Assembly (NCBI GenBank): GCA_965237595.1
Contig: CBDEFY010000006.1
Span: 930,001-994,000, forward strand
DNA from: UBA9611 sp965237595
GTDB lineage: Bacteria > Chloroflexota > Dehalococcoidia > Lucifugimonadales > UBA3495
Length of the DNA: 64,000 bases
Direction: 5' to 3'
The notes under the pieces were generated by a model. It saw only the letters and a list, made by a program, of their open reading frames with translations. It had not been told where the DNA came from and did no database searches. The translations under genes were made by a program, and so were the position numbers. How positions within the stretch are numbered: position 1 is the first letter of the stretch; each line of letters starts with the position of its first letter. This document shows positions 9,269 through 17,672 of the stretch, in pieces.

Positions 9269-9925
9269 TCACCCACCTCCAATAGGCGCCGAGCCCACCA
9301 GATAATGCCGCGAACCGGCGGGGTCAAGCTCGGTACGCAACAGGTTGACGGTGTCGGCGGTCCACGAGGGAACGTCGGGCAGTTCTCCGCTGGCTACAAC
9401 CTGCCCAATCTTCCTCAACTGTCCTTCTGGCACGTCCCTGCGCACCCGGCCCAGAGTCAGATGGGGAGAGAAGGCCCGCTGCCCAGTGGGCGGGTCCGAT
9501 TTTAACCCCTCCCGATGGAATCGGGACGTCGGGGTCGACCTGCGGTCGGGGCTAATTTCTCCAACGGCATCGTCGACGGCCAATTGCAACGCCGCCAGGG
9601 TCTCTATGTCGCCTTCCACCCCCGCCCACAGCACCCGCGGACGCCGGGGGTTAGGGAAGACGCCCAACCCGGAGATCGAAAGCTTAAATGGGGAGAACCG
9701 GGCGGCCACCGGCGGCAGCACCTCCAGGACCCGCTCCACCACTCCGGCCGGAATGTCTCCCATGAATTTGAGGGTCAGGTGGATGCCCTCGGGCCGCACC
9801 CAACGCACGCTGGTGCCGATGTCTGAGTCCAACCTTTTGACAGTCTCTTGTAGCACCTTGATCCCCTCGCTTGGCACTGGGATGGCTATAAAGGAGCGGA
9901 CTTCCTTTTCTCCGGGCGTCGTCAC
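9269..9925 (-). CDS. thpR: RNA 2',3'-cyclic phosphodiesterase (2H phosphoesterase)
   Basis: A 218-residue 2H-family enzyme that opens 2',3'-cyclic phosphates at RNA ends. Two HxTx motifs (HLTL near residue 49 and HLTL near 155) form the active site. Between them an extra stretch of roughly 20 residues (around 122-147) replaces the usual short PF/AFSPHLTL lead-in. Its DNA (about 9500-9545) holds a palindrome, CCCGATTCCATCGGG, followed by AGGGG, similar to one inside mfd, so it looks like an in-frame repeat insertion. The start overlaps the end of the upstream glycosylase by four bases. Confidence 0.88.
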   Translation of the reverse strand: MTTPGEKEVRSFIAIPVPSEGIKVLQETVKRLDSDIGTSVRWVRPEGIHLTLKFMGDIPAGVVERVLEVLPPVAARFSPFKLSISGLGVFPNPRRPRVLWAGVEGDIETLAALQLAVDDAVGEISPDRRSTPTSRFHREGLKSDPPTGQRAFSPHLTLGRVRRDVPEGQLRKIGQVVASGELPDVPSWTADTVNLLRTELDPAGSRHYLVGSAPIGGG

Positions 9926-10473
9926 CGCTGGCTGGCCTCCCTAAGCCGCCCGTACCATTGGGCTAGGTCACCAAGCGAGTACTTGGCGTTGGCCGGGCTG
10001 GGGTTGGGTACAACGAATATCTTGGAATCCCCAATCATCCTCTCCTGTAGGCCAAGTTGGGGGTTTTCCTTCACTCTTTCTCCGTGCTGGAGATAGGCTT
10101 TGTAGGCCATCAGCCCGTGGAAACAAACCAGCCGGGGAGCGAACGTTAGAACCTTTTCTTTGAGCACCGGGGCCCACTGCCGAAAGTCGCCGGCCCGAAG
10201 CGCCGAGCCCATGGGTGTCGGCCGCTTGACCACGTCGGTGAACCCGATGCCATCGTCCAGCAGGGTGTCGTCTTCTTCGGCGGTGACTTCCCTCCCCACC
10301 AGCCCCGACAGGTTGAAGGCCGGCCAGAACCGGTTGCGCGGATTGGCGAAGTAATGGCCCACCTCAGCGGAGTATTGGGAAGGATTCAGGCCGACGAACA
10401 ACAGGTCCAGACCTTCCCGCAGATGGTCGGGCAGGGTTACGAACTCCCCCGATGATGCCTTATCAGCGGTCAA
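9922..10473 (-). CDS. mug: MUG/TDG-type mismatch-specific uracil DNA glycosylase
   Basis: A 183-residue protein with the MUG signature VGLNPSQYSAEVGHYFANP, containing the catalytic GxNPS region near residue 28-32 and the NRFWPAF segment. The second motif NPSPAN near 155 corresponds to the lesion-recognition loop. It would excise uracil or thymine opposite guanine. The stop overlaps the thpR start, and the amidohydrolase gene lies ten bases upstream, so these three minus-strand genes are probably one operon. Confidence 0.88.
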   Translation of the reverse strand: MTADKASSGEFVTLPDHLREGLDLLFVGLNPSQYSAEVGHYFANPRNRFWPAFNLSGLVGREVTAEEDDTLLDDGIGFTDVVKRPTPMGSALRAGDFRQWAPVLKEKVLTFAPRLVCFHGLMAYKAYLQHGERVKENPQLGLQERMIGDSKIFVVPNPSPANAKYSLGDLAQWYGRLREASQR

Positions 10474-10482
10474 ATTCTGCCC

Positions 10483-11355
10483 TCAGAAACCCAGCATTCT
10501 GGAGGCGTTTCCAGATAATAGGGCAGCCGCCACATCCGGGGCAAGCCCGGCGCTCCGGGCCTGCTCCAATGAGCGGGAGACCTCGATTAATGGGTAATCA
10601 CTGGCGAAGAGCACCCTGCCGGACCCCACCAATTTGGCCACGGTAGAAAAGACCTCTGGCCGGTAGAGAAAAGGCGACGCCGCCGAGTCGAAGTAGACGT
10701 TTTTCAGCACTTCCGGGACCTCGGGCATAAGTGAGTAGAAGGGGAGGCCGCCACCCCAGTGGGCGCAGATGATGACGTTGCCGGGGAAGTTTTGGATGAA
10801 CCGGTACAGCTTGTCCGGGGTGGTGCTGCCCTTTCCGGGATACTGGTGTCCGGCCGGCTCCGATGCGTGGACCAGCACCGGCATGGCGTTGGACCGGGCC
10901 AAGTCCATGACCGGGGCCATGGTTTCGGGGTCGGTGATGTCGAACCCCTGGGTGTCGGCATGGAGTTCGCCGATGCCCACAATCCCAGCCGCGGCACACC
11001 GCTTGGCTTCTGCCAACACCGCCGATTCCCCCCAGGCTGGGTTCACCGAGCAGAAGCCGGTAAGGCGGCTGGGATTATCTAGCACCGATTGGATGATGTA
11101 GTCGTTGGCTTGGGCCGCTATCTCCGGGTCCGACCACCCCATGCCCATGACCACCGCCCGCTCCACACCATCCCGGTCCATGTTTTCCAGCAGGTCCTCG
11201 GCGGATGCGATGCGGGCGTCCGGACTGGACAACAGCGCCGCGAAGGTGGCGTCAATTTGGGCAATCTCGGCTCGGCGATCGCCGAAAGACGGCGGAAGGA
11301 TGTGGCAGTGAGCGTCTATTACCAAGGCGAAATCTGTACAATCAAAAGCTGGCAA
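10483..11355 (-). CDS. Metal-dependent amidohydrolase (TIM-barrel)
   Basis: A 290-residue amidohydrolase_2-type protein. DAHCHI near residue 14-19 gives the HxH metal site; HASEP near 160 and CAHWGG near 195 give further metal His residues, and FASDYPL near 250 the catalytic/metal Asp. Such enzymes hydrolyse or decarboxylate small organic acids. The substrate is not readable. An alternative start is a GTG a dozen codons in (VIDAHCHI). It is the first gene of the mug-thpR group. Confidence 0.85.
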   Translation of the reverse strand: MPAFDCTDFALVIDAHCHILPPSFGDRRAEIAQIDATFAALLSSPDARIASAEDLLENMDRDGVERAVVMGMGWSDPEIAAQANDYIIQSVLDNPSRLTGFCSVNPAWGESAVLAEAKRCAAAGIVGIGELHADTQGFDITDPETMAPVMDLARSNAMPVLVHASEPAGHQYPGKGSTTPDKLYRFIQNFPGNVIICAHWGGGLPFYSLMPEVPEVLKNVYFDSAASPFLYRPEVFSTVAKLVGSGRVLFASDYPLIEVSRSLEQARSAGLAPDVAAALLSGNASRMLGF

Positions 11356-11500
11356 AAGTTCGCAAAGGTCAGCAAACGGGTCGAGAGGATGAGTATAGCA
11401 CCGGGGATTGGACCCCGTTCCATGGCTAGGGGTCTAGGATTTGCTCAGGTGTTGAGGGGGACGGCTCGACCCTCCAAAGGCGAACATCTTAGGCTAAGGT

Positions 11501-11604
11501 TGTCATTCTGAGGCGTCAGCCGAAGAATCTCGTTGCTGCCGAACCAGCACTGACCAAGAATAACGAGACCCTTCCCCCGACCGCGGCCGGGGTTAGGGTG
11601 ACAG
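11501..11604 (+). repeat. 104-bp interspersed repeat, copy B
   Basis: It starts TGTCATTCTGAGG, continues with AGCCGAAGAATCTCGTTGC and AACGAGACCC, then CCCCCGACCGCGG, and ends GGGTGACAG. It shares block order with 2226-2335 on the other strand. The 11356-11680 spacer otherwise holds only the promoter side of the selenoprotein gene and of the amidohydrolase. Confidence 0.75.
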
Positions 11605-11680
11605 AATCGGACGGGGAAGCTGCACCGCAAGCATCGGAGATTTTGAGACATGAAAATGGCGCTCTTAATATGATTGGGAT

Positions 11681-12238
11681 ATGAGCGATACCCCCACGAG
11701 CGGTCTATTCACACTCAAGGGTCGCGCAGCTCCCGACTTCACTCTACCCACGCCCGAGGGCGAGTTTCTATCACTCCAGGAATTACGAGGCCGGAAGTTA
11801 ATATTGGTCTTCCTGAGGCATTTAGCTTGAGTGCCTTGAAGAGAGCATCTGTCGCAGTTGCGGCAGCGGTACGGCGAGATTCAGGCCAAAGGCGCCGATG
11901 TGGTAGCCATCTCCTTTGAGCGCAGGAACCGGCTATTCCAACACACGCGTCAACTCCAACTGCCTTTTACCATCCTGACCGACCCGGAGAGGGACGTTTA
12001 CAGCGCCTACGGTCTGGAACGTGGCGACTGGCTGAAAATATTCTCGCCCCAGACGGTCTGGACCTACATTAAGCACTTCGCCAGGGGGCGGCGATACTAT
12101 CATTCATCCAGCGACTGGAGACAGTTGGGTGGAGACTTTATTCTGGGGGAGGACGGGACGGTGCTATACGAGCACCGGGGGCAGGCGCCCCATGACCGGC
12201 CCACGGTGGCCTGCCTTATAGCCAAACTGGACGGTTAG
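11681..12238 (+). CDS. UxxU selenoprotein: peroxiredoxin-like thioredoxin-fold protein (SelL-type), two in-frame UGA codons
   Basis: One reading frame of 185 codons runs from ATG 11681 to TAG 12238 if TGA 11828-11830 and TGA 11837-11839 are read through. The N-terminus GRAAPDFTLPTPEGEFLSL and the later QLPFTILTDPERDVYSAYGL are AhpC/TSA-type. The two TGA codons fall at residues 50 and 53 in FLRHLA-U-VP-U-REHLSQL, exactly where relatives carry the redox CxxC. A hairpin 16 nt past the second TGA fits a bacterial SECIS. Known SelL proteins carry a UxxU diselenide and use one SECIS for both. The enzyme would reduce peroxides or disulfides in the cytoplasm. The alternative is a pseudogene with two coincidental stops at Cys positions, which is much less likely since the rest of the frame is clean. 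Confidence 0.88.
11849..11866 (+). promoter_or_regulatory. Bacterial SECIS hairpin within the selenoprotein gene
   Basis: CTGTCGC-AGTT-GCGGCAG makes a 7-bp stem (one G-U pair) with a four-base loop. The loop has G at its second position and starts 16 nt after the second TGA and 25 nt after the first. The known bacterial SECIS pattern asks for a small apical loop with G in the first two positions about 16-37 nt from the UGA, so this one hairpin could serve both codons. Confidence 0.75.
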
Positions 12239-12268
12239 TGCTTCCTAATAGATACTCCGCGTCACCAA

Positions 12269-12392
12269 CCGTTCGTGGTGAGCGTCGGTATGTCCACGAA
12301 TCCGGATTGCACCTAGGAATTGAACTGCGGTTCATTGGAAGCTCCGTCGAACCATGACCGCGCCAAAGCCGAGGCCCTTCGACGGGGCTCAG
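12269..12392. repeat. Short interspersed palindromic repeat pieces, including the left half of the one split by IS110
   Basis: CCGTTCGTGGTGAGCGTCG at 12269 resembles one half of the TTCGAC-type repeat. CGTCGAACCATGACC follows at about 12347. At 12374-12392 CCCTTCGACGGGGCTCAG is a left half whose continuation GACGAACGG is found at 13552-13560, on the other side of the IS110 element. Confidence 0.65.
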
Positions 12393-12407
12393 CAACTGTC
12401 TTGGATG

Positions 12408-13366
12408 TCAAGGCGTTTGAAGGTTTGGCTGCCACTCTCTGCCATGTTTCACCATGGAATTTAGAATGACCAAGAGCTTGCGCATACAGGCCGTCAAGGC
12501 CACTTTCTTGGGTTTGCCCATGGAGCATAGCCGTTGATAAAACTCTTTGATCACCGGATTGTACCGGGTCGCCACCAAGGCCGCCATGTAAAGGGCCGCC
12601 CTCACGTGACGGCGTCCTCCCCAAACAGTGCGCTTGCCTCGGAGCGTTCCACTGTCCCTATTGAACGGTGCTACGCCCACCAGCGCGGCGACTTGACCCC
12701 GGTTCATCGTGCCCAATTCTGGCAGATTGGCCAAAACGGTTGCCGTGAATACCGGGCCAACGCCAGGAGCGCTCCTTATGACCCTTTCTTTGGTCCGCCA
12801 CATGGGACTGGAGCGGATGAAGCTGTCCAGGTCTTGGTCCAGGTCCTCCAAGCTTTTTTCCAGCCAGCGGATATGTTCTTCCACCTGAGGACGGATCCGA
12901 GCAATCACGGTCCTCCGGCGGTTCTTCTCCGCGGTAATCATCTCCACCAACTGCCGCCGGCGGCCAACCATGGCCTGCAGGTCTTGGGCGTCTGGGTCAG
13001 GAAGAAGCCTGGGCTTAGGCTCCATCGCCTGCCCAAAGTGGGCCAACACCTGGGCGTCCAAGGCGTCGGTCTTAGCCAGGGCGCCAGCAGCCCGGGCGAA
13101 GTCCCTTACGTGTCTGGGGTTGACCACCGCCACTGGAAGACCGACCGCCGCCACTGGAAGACCGACCGCCGCCAGCTCAGCGGTGAGCGACCTCCCGTGG
13201 CCTCGAGCACAACCAAGGAAGGGCTCATCCCCGTCAGCCGCTGGGCCAGAGCACCGATGCCGTTCGCATCGTTCGTGACCTGCCACACTTCACCCGTGGG
13301 CCTGGAAGCCACATCCAAGCAGCTCTTGGAAACATCGATACCTATGAACACCTGCGAATCTTCCAT
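12408..13366 (-). pseudogene. IS110-family recombinase/transposase, frameshifted
   Basis: The N-terminal DEDD RuvC-like part starts at ATG 13366 (EDSQVFIGIDVSKSCLDVA, with the first Asp) and reads to LVVLEATGG. Near 13190-13210 the frame changes; the rest (VVNPRHVRDFARAAG, then KTDALDA) reads in another frame to 12408. The C-terminal Tnp part has APGVGP and the catalytic serine region FNRDSGTLRGKR. A 21-bp tandem duplication at 13129-13149/13150-13170 adds seven residues (AVGLPVA repeated). The total length without damage would be about 320 residues, which is normal for the family. Confidence 0.85.
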
Positions 13367-13410
13367 CCATCTACCTCCCATCACTGGTTCCCCTCATTGG
13401 TCCCCCGGCA

Positions 13411-13549
13411 CCGGCCCAGCCTTGCTTGATACGGGCTGCCGCCCAGTCAACTGTTCGGGCTCTGGGCGGGGAGGACGTGGCGGCCTCGCTGAGCCTCGGC
13501 CTAAAAAGCCTAGGACGATTCGGCCTGCCACGTCCTGGTTTAAGATACA
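13411..13549 (-). ncRNA. Candidate bridge RNA of the IS110 element
   Basis: On the minus strand the region upstream of the recombinase folds into two stem-loops. In the first, GGACGTGGC pairs with GCCACGTCC (plus GGCC/GGCC) around an internal loop that presents TCGTCCT (13518-13512) and GGCTCAG (13495-13489). These equal the left target half with its CT core and the reverse complement of CTGAGCC, the right target half. In the second, an inner GGGC-GGCA-GCCC hairpin separates ACAGTTG (13454-13448), identical to the element's own 3' end, from GTATCAAG (13432-13425), which partly matches the reverse complement of the 5' end CTTGTATC. This order (target loop, then donor loop) is that of IS621 bridge RNA. 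Exact RNA ends are not known. Confidence 0.72.
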
Positions 13550-13592
13550 AGGACGAACGGATGACCTCAACGGCCGATTCCGAAACTGGGTA

Positions 13593-13901
13593 TTAGTGGT
13601 CGCTGCCGTCCTCGCTGAACTCGTTCTCGTCGCTGAAGACCCCGGTTTCCCTTCCTTGGAAGACGTGGACCACAAAGTTACCGCGGTTGATGCCCACGGC
13701 ATCGACGATGTCTTCGTCCACGGTGTCGATAATCTCTTGGATGGTCTCCTGGGTCAGACTCTCATCGACCGATACCGCCACGTGGACCATTTCCGGGGTG
13801 AAATGGATGTCCACCCGGCCGACCTGCCGGTCCGAGTCCATGACCAAGTAGGCTTCGGAATAGGGTGTGCGCACCTCGCGCTCAAATTTCAAGTCCGCCA
13901 A
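13593..13901 (-). CDS. Conserved-looking hypothetical protein, 102 aa
   Basis: A small acidic soluble protein (ADLKFEREVRTPYSEAYLVM at the start, SEDGSDH at the end) with alternating beta-type segments and no membrane segment, Cys or recognised motif. It lies 31 bases downstream of proA on the same strand and could share its transcript. Codon use matches its neighbours, so it is likely a real gene. I do not recognise the family. Confidence 0.65.
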   Translation of the reverse strand: MADLKFEREVRTPYSEAYLVMDSDRQVGRVDIHFTPEMVHVAVSVDESLTQETIQEIIDTVDEDIVDAVGINRGNFVVHVFQGRETGVFSDENEFSEDGSDH

Positions 13902-13932
13902 AGAATGTTTCCTCCCTGTACCCTGGCCGTGC

Positions 13933-15219
13933 CTACCGCCTGACCTGTCCCTTCCCCATTATGACCCATTTATACGATGTTAGCTCTCTCAAACCCATGG
14001 GCCCGCGGGCGTGGAACTTCTGGGTGCTGATCCCCACCTCCGCGCCCAGTCCGAACTGCCCGCCGTCGGTGAACTGGGTGCTGGCATTGACGTAGACCGC
14101 TGCGGCGTCCACATCGTCCAAGAATCTGGCGGCTGCCGCGTCATCTTCGGTGACGATCGCTTCGGAGTGGCCGGAACCGTAGGTCTCGATGTGCTCCAGC
14201 GCGTCGTCCAGGGAGTCCACGACCTTTACTGCGGCGGTGAGGGAAAGAAATTCCTTCCCCCAATCGTCCTCGTTGGCCGGCAGGGCCGCGCCCGGCGCGT
14301 CGGGTCCCAGGATACTGAGGGTCCGGTTGTCGCAGTGCAGTTCCACGCCCGAAGCGGCCAGTTTCTTGGCGATAAGCGGAAGTCCTTCGGCAGCGATTTC
14401 CGAGTGCACCAGTACGGTGTCCAGAGCATTACAGATGGAGGGACGCCTGACTTTGGCGTTGTGAACAATCTCAGCCGCCATCTCCAAGTTAGCCGCCCGG
14501 TCCACGTAGGTGTGGCAGACCCCGATGCCTCCGGTTACCGCCGGCATGGTGGCGTTGCCGGCCACAAACTTGACCAGACTCGCGCCGCCCCTGGGCACCA
14601 GCAGGTCGATGTAGTCGTTCATCTTGAGCATGGCATCCACCAGCGTCCGGTCCGGATTGTCCACGAACTGAATGGCGTCCTCGGTCACGCCGGCGTCGGA
14701 CAGGGCCTTCCGCAGCAAGGCCACCAGCGCCGTGTTGGAGCGGATGGATTCCTTGCCGCCCCGCAGGATGCAGGCGTTGCCCGACTTGAGACAGAGACCG
14801 AATATGTCCACGGTCACGTTGGGCCGGGACTCGTAGATGCTGCCCACCACTCCCAGGGCCACCCGGCGGCGGCTGGTTATCAGTCCGTTGGGCATGGTGG
14901 CCGTCTCAATGACCTCGCCCACCGGGTCCGGCAATTCGGCGACCTGCTGGACCTCCGCAGCGGTGCCGTCCAGCCGCTCCCCAGTCAGCAGCAACCGGTC
15001 CAACAGGGACTCTTCCAACCCATCGGTCCTTGCTGCTTGGTAGTCCTCTTGGTTGGCCGCCAACACACCCGCCTGCTCCGACCGGAGCAGTCCAGCCAGA
15101 TTGAGCAGCACACGGTTCTTGTCATCAGTCGACAGCCGGGCGACCTTCCGGGCGGCCTTGCGGGCAGCTTGGCCCAGGGCTGTAAGGTCTGCCACTGTCT
15201 TGGTGGTAATCTTGCTCAC
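13933..15219 (-). CDS. proA: Glutamate-5-semialdehyde dehydrogenase (gamma-glutamyl phosphate reductase)
   Basis: A 428-residue NADPH-dependent enzyme of the second step of proline synthesis. The family landmarks are present: ESRPNVTVDIFGLCLKSGNA near 130-150, GGKES, LLVPRGGASL near 215 and RRPSICNALDTVLVH near 255 with the catalytic Cys. The GTG at 15219 (SKITTKTVADL) is chosen as start because it has an AGAGAG ribosome site and gives normal length; the frame upstream would overlap proB and has no family resemblance. It follows proB by 19 bases in an operon. Confidence 0.95.
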   Translation of the reverse strand: MSKITTKTVADLTALGQAARKAARKVARLSTDDKNRVLLNLAGLLRSEQAGVLAANQEDYQAARTDGLEESLLDRLLLTGERLDGTAAEVQQVAELPDPVGEVIETATMPNGLITSRRRVALGVVGSIYESRPNVTVDIFGLCLKSGNACILRGGKESIRSNTALVALLRKALSDAGVTEDAIQFVDNPDRTLVDAMLKMNDYIDLLVPRGGASLVKFVAGNATMPAVTGGIGVCHTYVDRAANLEMAAEIVHNAKVRRPSICNALDTVLVHSEIAAEGLPLIAKKLAASGVELHCDNRTLSILGPDAPGAALPANEDDWGKEFLSLTAAVKVVDSLDDALEHIETYGSGHSEAIVTEDDAAAARFLDDVDAAAVYVNASTQFTDGGQFGLGAEVGISTQKFHARGPMGLRELTSYKWVIMGKGQVRR

Positions 15220-15238
15220 CGCTCTCTTTCTAACCGCC

Positions 15239-16411
15239 TCACAGGAGAACCAGGTTATTCCGGTGCACCACTTCCTGGCCGTAGTGGTAGCCCAAGGTCT
15301 CTTCGATGCGGTCCGAGCGCAGCCCTTGAATCTTGGCGATGTCCCGGGCCGCGTAGTTGGCGATACCGCAGGCAATCCGCTTCCCGCCAGAATCTACCAC
15401 ATAGATGGACTCGCCACGGTTGAAATCGCCCTGCACGGACTGGATGCCAGCCGGGAGCAGGCTCCGGTGGTCGTCAACCAGGGCTCCCGCCGCTCCGGCG
15501 TCCACGGTGACCCTGCCCCGTTGGGAGATACCGCTCAGCATCCACCGCTTGCGGGCCTCCATCTTGCTGTCGGCGGGCTTGAAGTAGGTGCCCACCGGCT
15601 CGCCCCGCGCCACTCGGAGCACCGCGTCCTCAGCCTTGCCGTGGCACATCACCATGGCGATGCCCGATGTCGTGACCAACTTGGCCGCTTCCAGTTTGGT
15701 GGCCATCCCGCCCCTGGCCCAGGGTTGCAGTTCCTCTCCAGCCAGGGCCTCTATGGCGGAGTCCACCCGGTCCACCTCGCTAATCAGGGTGGCGTCGGGG
15801 TCGGTCCTTGGGTCGGCCGAATATAGGCCCTCGGTGTCGGTCAGGACCAGCAGCAGATCGGCGCCCACCAAGTTGGCCACCAAGGCCGAGAGCCGGTCGT
15901 TGTCACCGAACACCTCGCCAATCTCATCCACTGCCACCACGTCGTTCTCATTGAGCACCGGCACCACTCCCAGTTCCAACAGCCGCTGCAGGGTGTTGCC
16001 CACGTTCAGATAGGACTGCCGGTCAGACAGGTCCGAGATGGTCAGCAGGGTCTGGGCGACCTGGGTATCGTGGGATTCGAACATCTCTTGGTAGATGTTC
16101 ATCAACCGGCTCTGGCCCAAGGCGGCGAACACCTGCCTGGAAGAGATATCGGGGCCCATTTCGCCACGGGTCTGTCCCAGGGCCGCCCGGCCAGCAGCGA
16201 TAGCGCCCGACGTCACCAACAGCACTTCTCCCGAGGCGTCGCGCACCTGGCAGACCTGTCGCACCAAGTCGGCCATCACCTTAAGGTCTAGGCCGGAGGG
16301 GCCGGTCAGGATGCCGGTCCCGGCTTTAACCACGATGCGCCGGTAACGAAGGCCGCCGGAATCCGGCTCCGAGTTAATGGAAGCCTTTTTGTGTTGACTC
16401 GCTCTGGCCAT
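15239..16411 (-). CDS. proB: Glutamate 5-kinase
   Basis: A 390-residue kinase for the first step of proline synthesis. It has an N-terminal amino-acid-kinase domain (RIVVKAGTGILT near 18-30, TSGAIAAGR near 60, NENDVVAVDEIGEVFGDND near 140-160, and a GGMATKLEAA segment near 220) and a C-terminal PUA domain from about 285. Start ATG 16411 matches the usual short basic leader; further upstream is a terminator-like hairpin. It forms an operon with proA. Confidence 0.95.
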   Translation of the reverse strand: MARASQHKKASINSEPDSGGLRYRRIVVKAGTGILTGPSGLDLKVMADLVRQVCQVRDASGEVLLVTSGAIAAGRAALGQTRGEMGPDISSRQVFAALGQSRLMNIYQEMFESHDTQVAQTLLTISDLSDRQSYLNVGNTLQRLLELGVVPVLNENDVVAVDEIGEVFGDNDRLSALVANLVGADLLLVLTDTEGLYSADPRTDPDATLISEVDRVDSAIEALAGEELQPWARGGMATKLEAAKLVTTSGIAMVMCHGKAEDAVLRVARGEPVGTYFKPADSKMEARKRWMLSGISQRGRVTVDAGAAGALVDDHRSLLPAGIQSVQGDFNRGESIYVVDSGGKRIACGIANYAARDIAKIQGLRSDRIEETLGYHYGQEVVHRNNLVLL

Positions 16412-16442
16412 AGTCTGGGTCTTTGGCGCTGGAAATTGGGGC

Positions 16443-16470
16443 AAAAAAATGGGCGGTCCGAGGCCGCCCC
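16443..16470 (-). terminator. Rho-independent terminator upstream of proB, minus strand
   Basis: On the minus strand GGGCGG-CCTCGGA-CCGCCC is followed by ATTTTTTT. It would stop transcripts coming from the decayed ATPase gene before they reach proB. Confidence 0.7.
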
Positions 16471-16584
16471 GCTCATCAGGTATTATAGCACTCACCCCCC
16501 CGTGTCACCGGACTCCGACCAGAGTCGAACCACCCTGAAACACGGATTCGTGGTGCTGGTAGTCTGGCGCCCCTTTTCCAGTCC

Positions 16585-17373
16585 TCAGACGCATCAGGTG
16601 GTGAAAAACGGGTTGCCTTAAGTGTGGGCATAAACCGCTTCCACCACGCTTTGGGAAACATCGGAACCAGCCGCCGCCTCGATGAAATGAGCCGTCTCAT
16701 CCCGGTCTAGACCCCGTAGCAGGTGCCGTTGGTAAACGGCCTCACGGGATATCCGGGCCAGCGTTTCCGTCAAAGGGTGTTGGCGCGACAACTCGATGTC
16801 CAGGTAGCAGCCGACCACCATGACACAACTGTCCTCCAATTCGCGGGCTACGAATTGTAGTAGCTGCAACGATGGCTCATCCGCCCAGTGAATGTCGTCT
16901 AGGACCAGCACCAAGGGTTGAGACCGGCCCGCATTTTTGAAGAATCGGGTGATCGACTCGAACAACCGGAACCTGGCATCCTCAGGCGCCAAGGCTGGAG
17001 CAGGCTCCAAGCCAGGCAGCTTTTCAAATATCTCAGGGACCAACTCCCCGATGTCGGCGGCGCCGGCGCCCATGGCGGACTGGAGTTGGTCGAGGTCCCG
17101 TCGTTCCACGTATGAGCGAATGACCTGCACCCAGGGCCAGAACGGAGGGGTGTCCTCCTCTTCGTAGCAACGGCCCCAAATCACCTGGCCGCCCCTTGCT
17201 TCGGCCTCCATGGCCAGTTCCTGAGCGGTGCGGGTTTTGCCTATTCCCGGCTCGCCAGCTAGCAAAACCAATCGCCTTCGGCCGGCCACAGTGCAGTCCA
17301 GAGCCGTCATCAGCTCACCAATCTCCCGCTGGCGGCCTGCGAATATCCTGCCTGTCTGTCCGGAACTGGTCAC
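16585..17373 (-). pseudogene. LuxR/adenylate-cyclase-type AAA ATPase regulator, truncated and decayed
   Basis: The 251 codons from ATG 17373 carry the AAA/STAND ATPase of large regulators. Walker A is AGEPGIGKTRTA near 39-50, Walker B LVLVLDDIHWADEPS near 153-165. The frame stops at VEAVYAHT-TAA, where relatives continue with EGNPFF; the GNPFF codons do follow the stop in the same frame before further stops, so the stop is a mutation and most of a protein of roughly 900-1100 residues has been lost. The region 16471-16585 has no remaining similarity that I can see. Confidence 0.78.
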
Positions 17374-17576
17374 AGCTCTCCCGTCCTCATGGGTTGGAGC
17401 GCATTTTACATCAAAACCGAATCATCCCGGATGCAACAAGCGGTCTGGGCCTGGCAGGCTATCTGTTCCGACTCAGTAAACACCTGCTTCAAGAATCGAG
17501 GGCCTTTTAGCCTGTTGTAGACGTTTGTGGCCCAGATCCCACTTGTAACACTCGCCCCCAAGTCATAAGATAGTTT

Positions 17577-17607
17577 AAAAGGGGCTGGCTCCGTTGCCAG
17601 CCCCCTT
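17577..17607. terminator. Strong GC hairpin upstream of mfd
   Basis: GGGGCTGGC-TCCGTT-GCCAGCCCC, flanked by AAAA on the left and CTTT on the right, could end transcription in either direction. It stands between the divergent ATPase pseudogene and mfd. Confidence 0.55.
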
Positions 17608-17672
17608 TGTGGCGTGTCAATTAAAATCCCGGTTCCAAACACCATAGCCGGATTGGAGACCCTGGCCAACAC

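Larger units (their letters stand above)
12393..13549 (-). mobile_element. IS110-family element inserted in a palindromic repeat
   Basis: The 1157-bp element is flanked on the minus strand by CT on both sides (13551-13550 and 12392-12391). Removing it and one CT restores CCGTTCGTC-CT-GAGCCCCGTCG, the genome's TTCGAC-type repeat. IS110 elements use a CT core and no inverted repeats, which fits. The recombinase lies at the 3' side and a 180-base structured non-coding region at the 5' side, as in IS621-type elements with bridge RNA. The recombinase is frameshifted, so this copy cannot move by itself. Confidence 0.88.

Noticed and set aside
14011..15423. A 470-codon plus-strand frame
   Set aside because: Antisense to proA and the end of proB; His/Gln-rich composition typical of a shadow.
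16500..16575. A tRNA-like GGTTCGACTC stretch on the minus strand upstream of proB
   Set aside because: No acceptor, D or anticodon arm can be formed; only one hairpin (GACTC/GAGTC) pairs.
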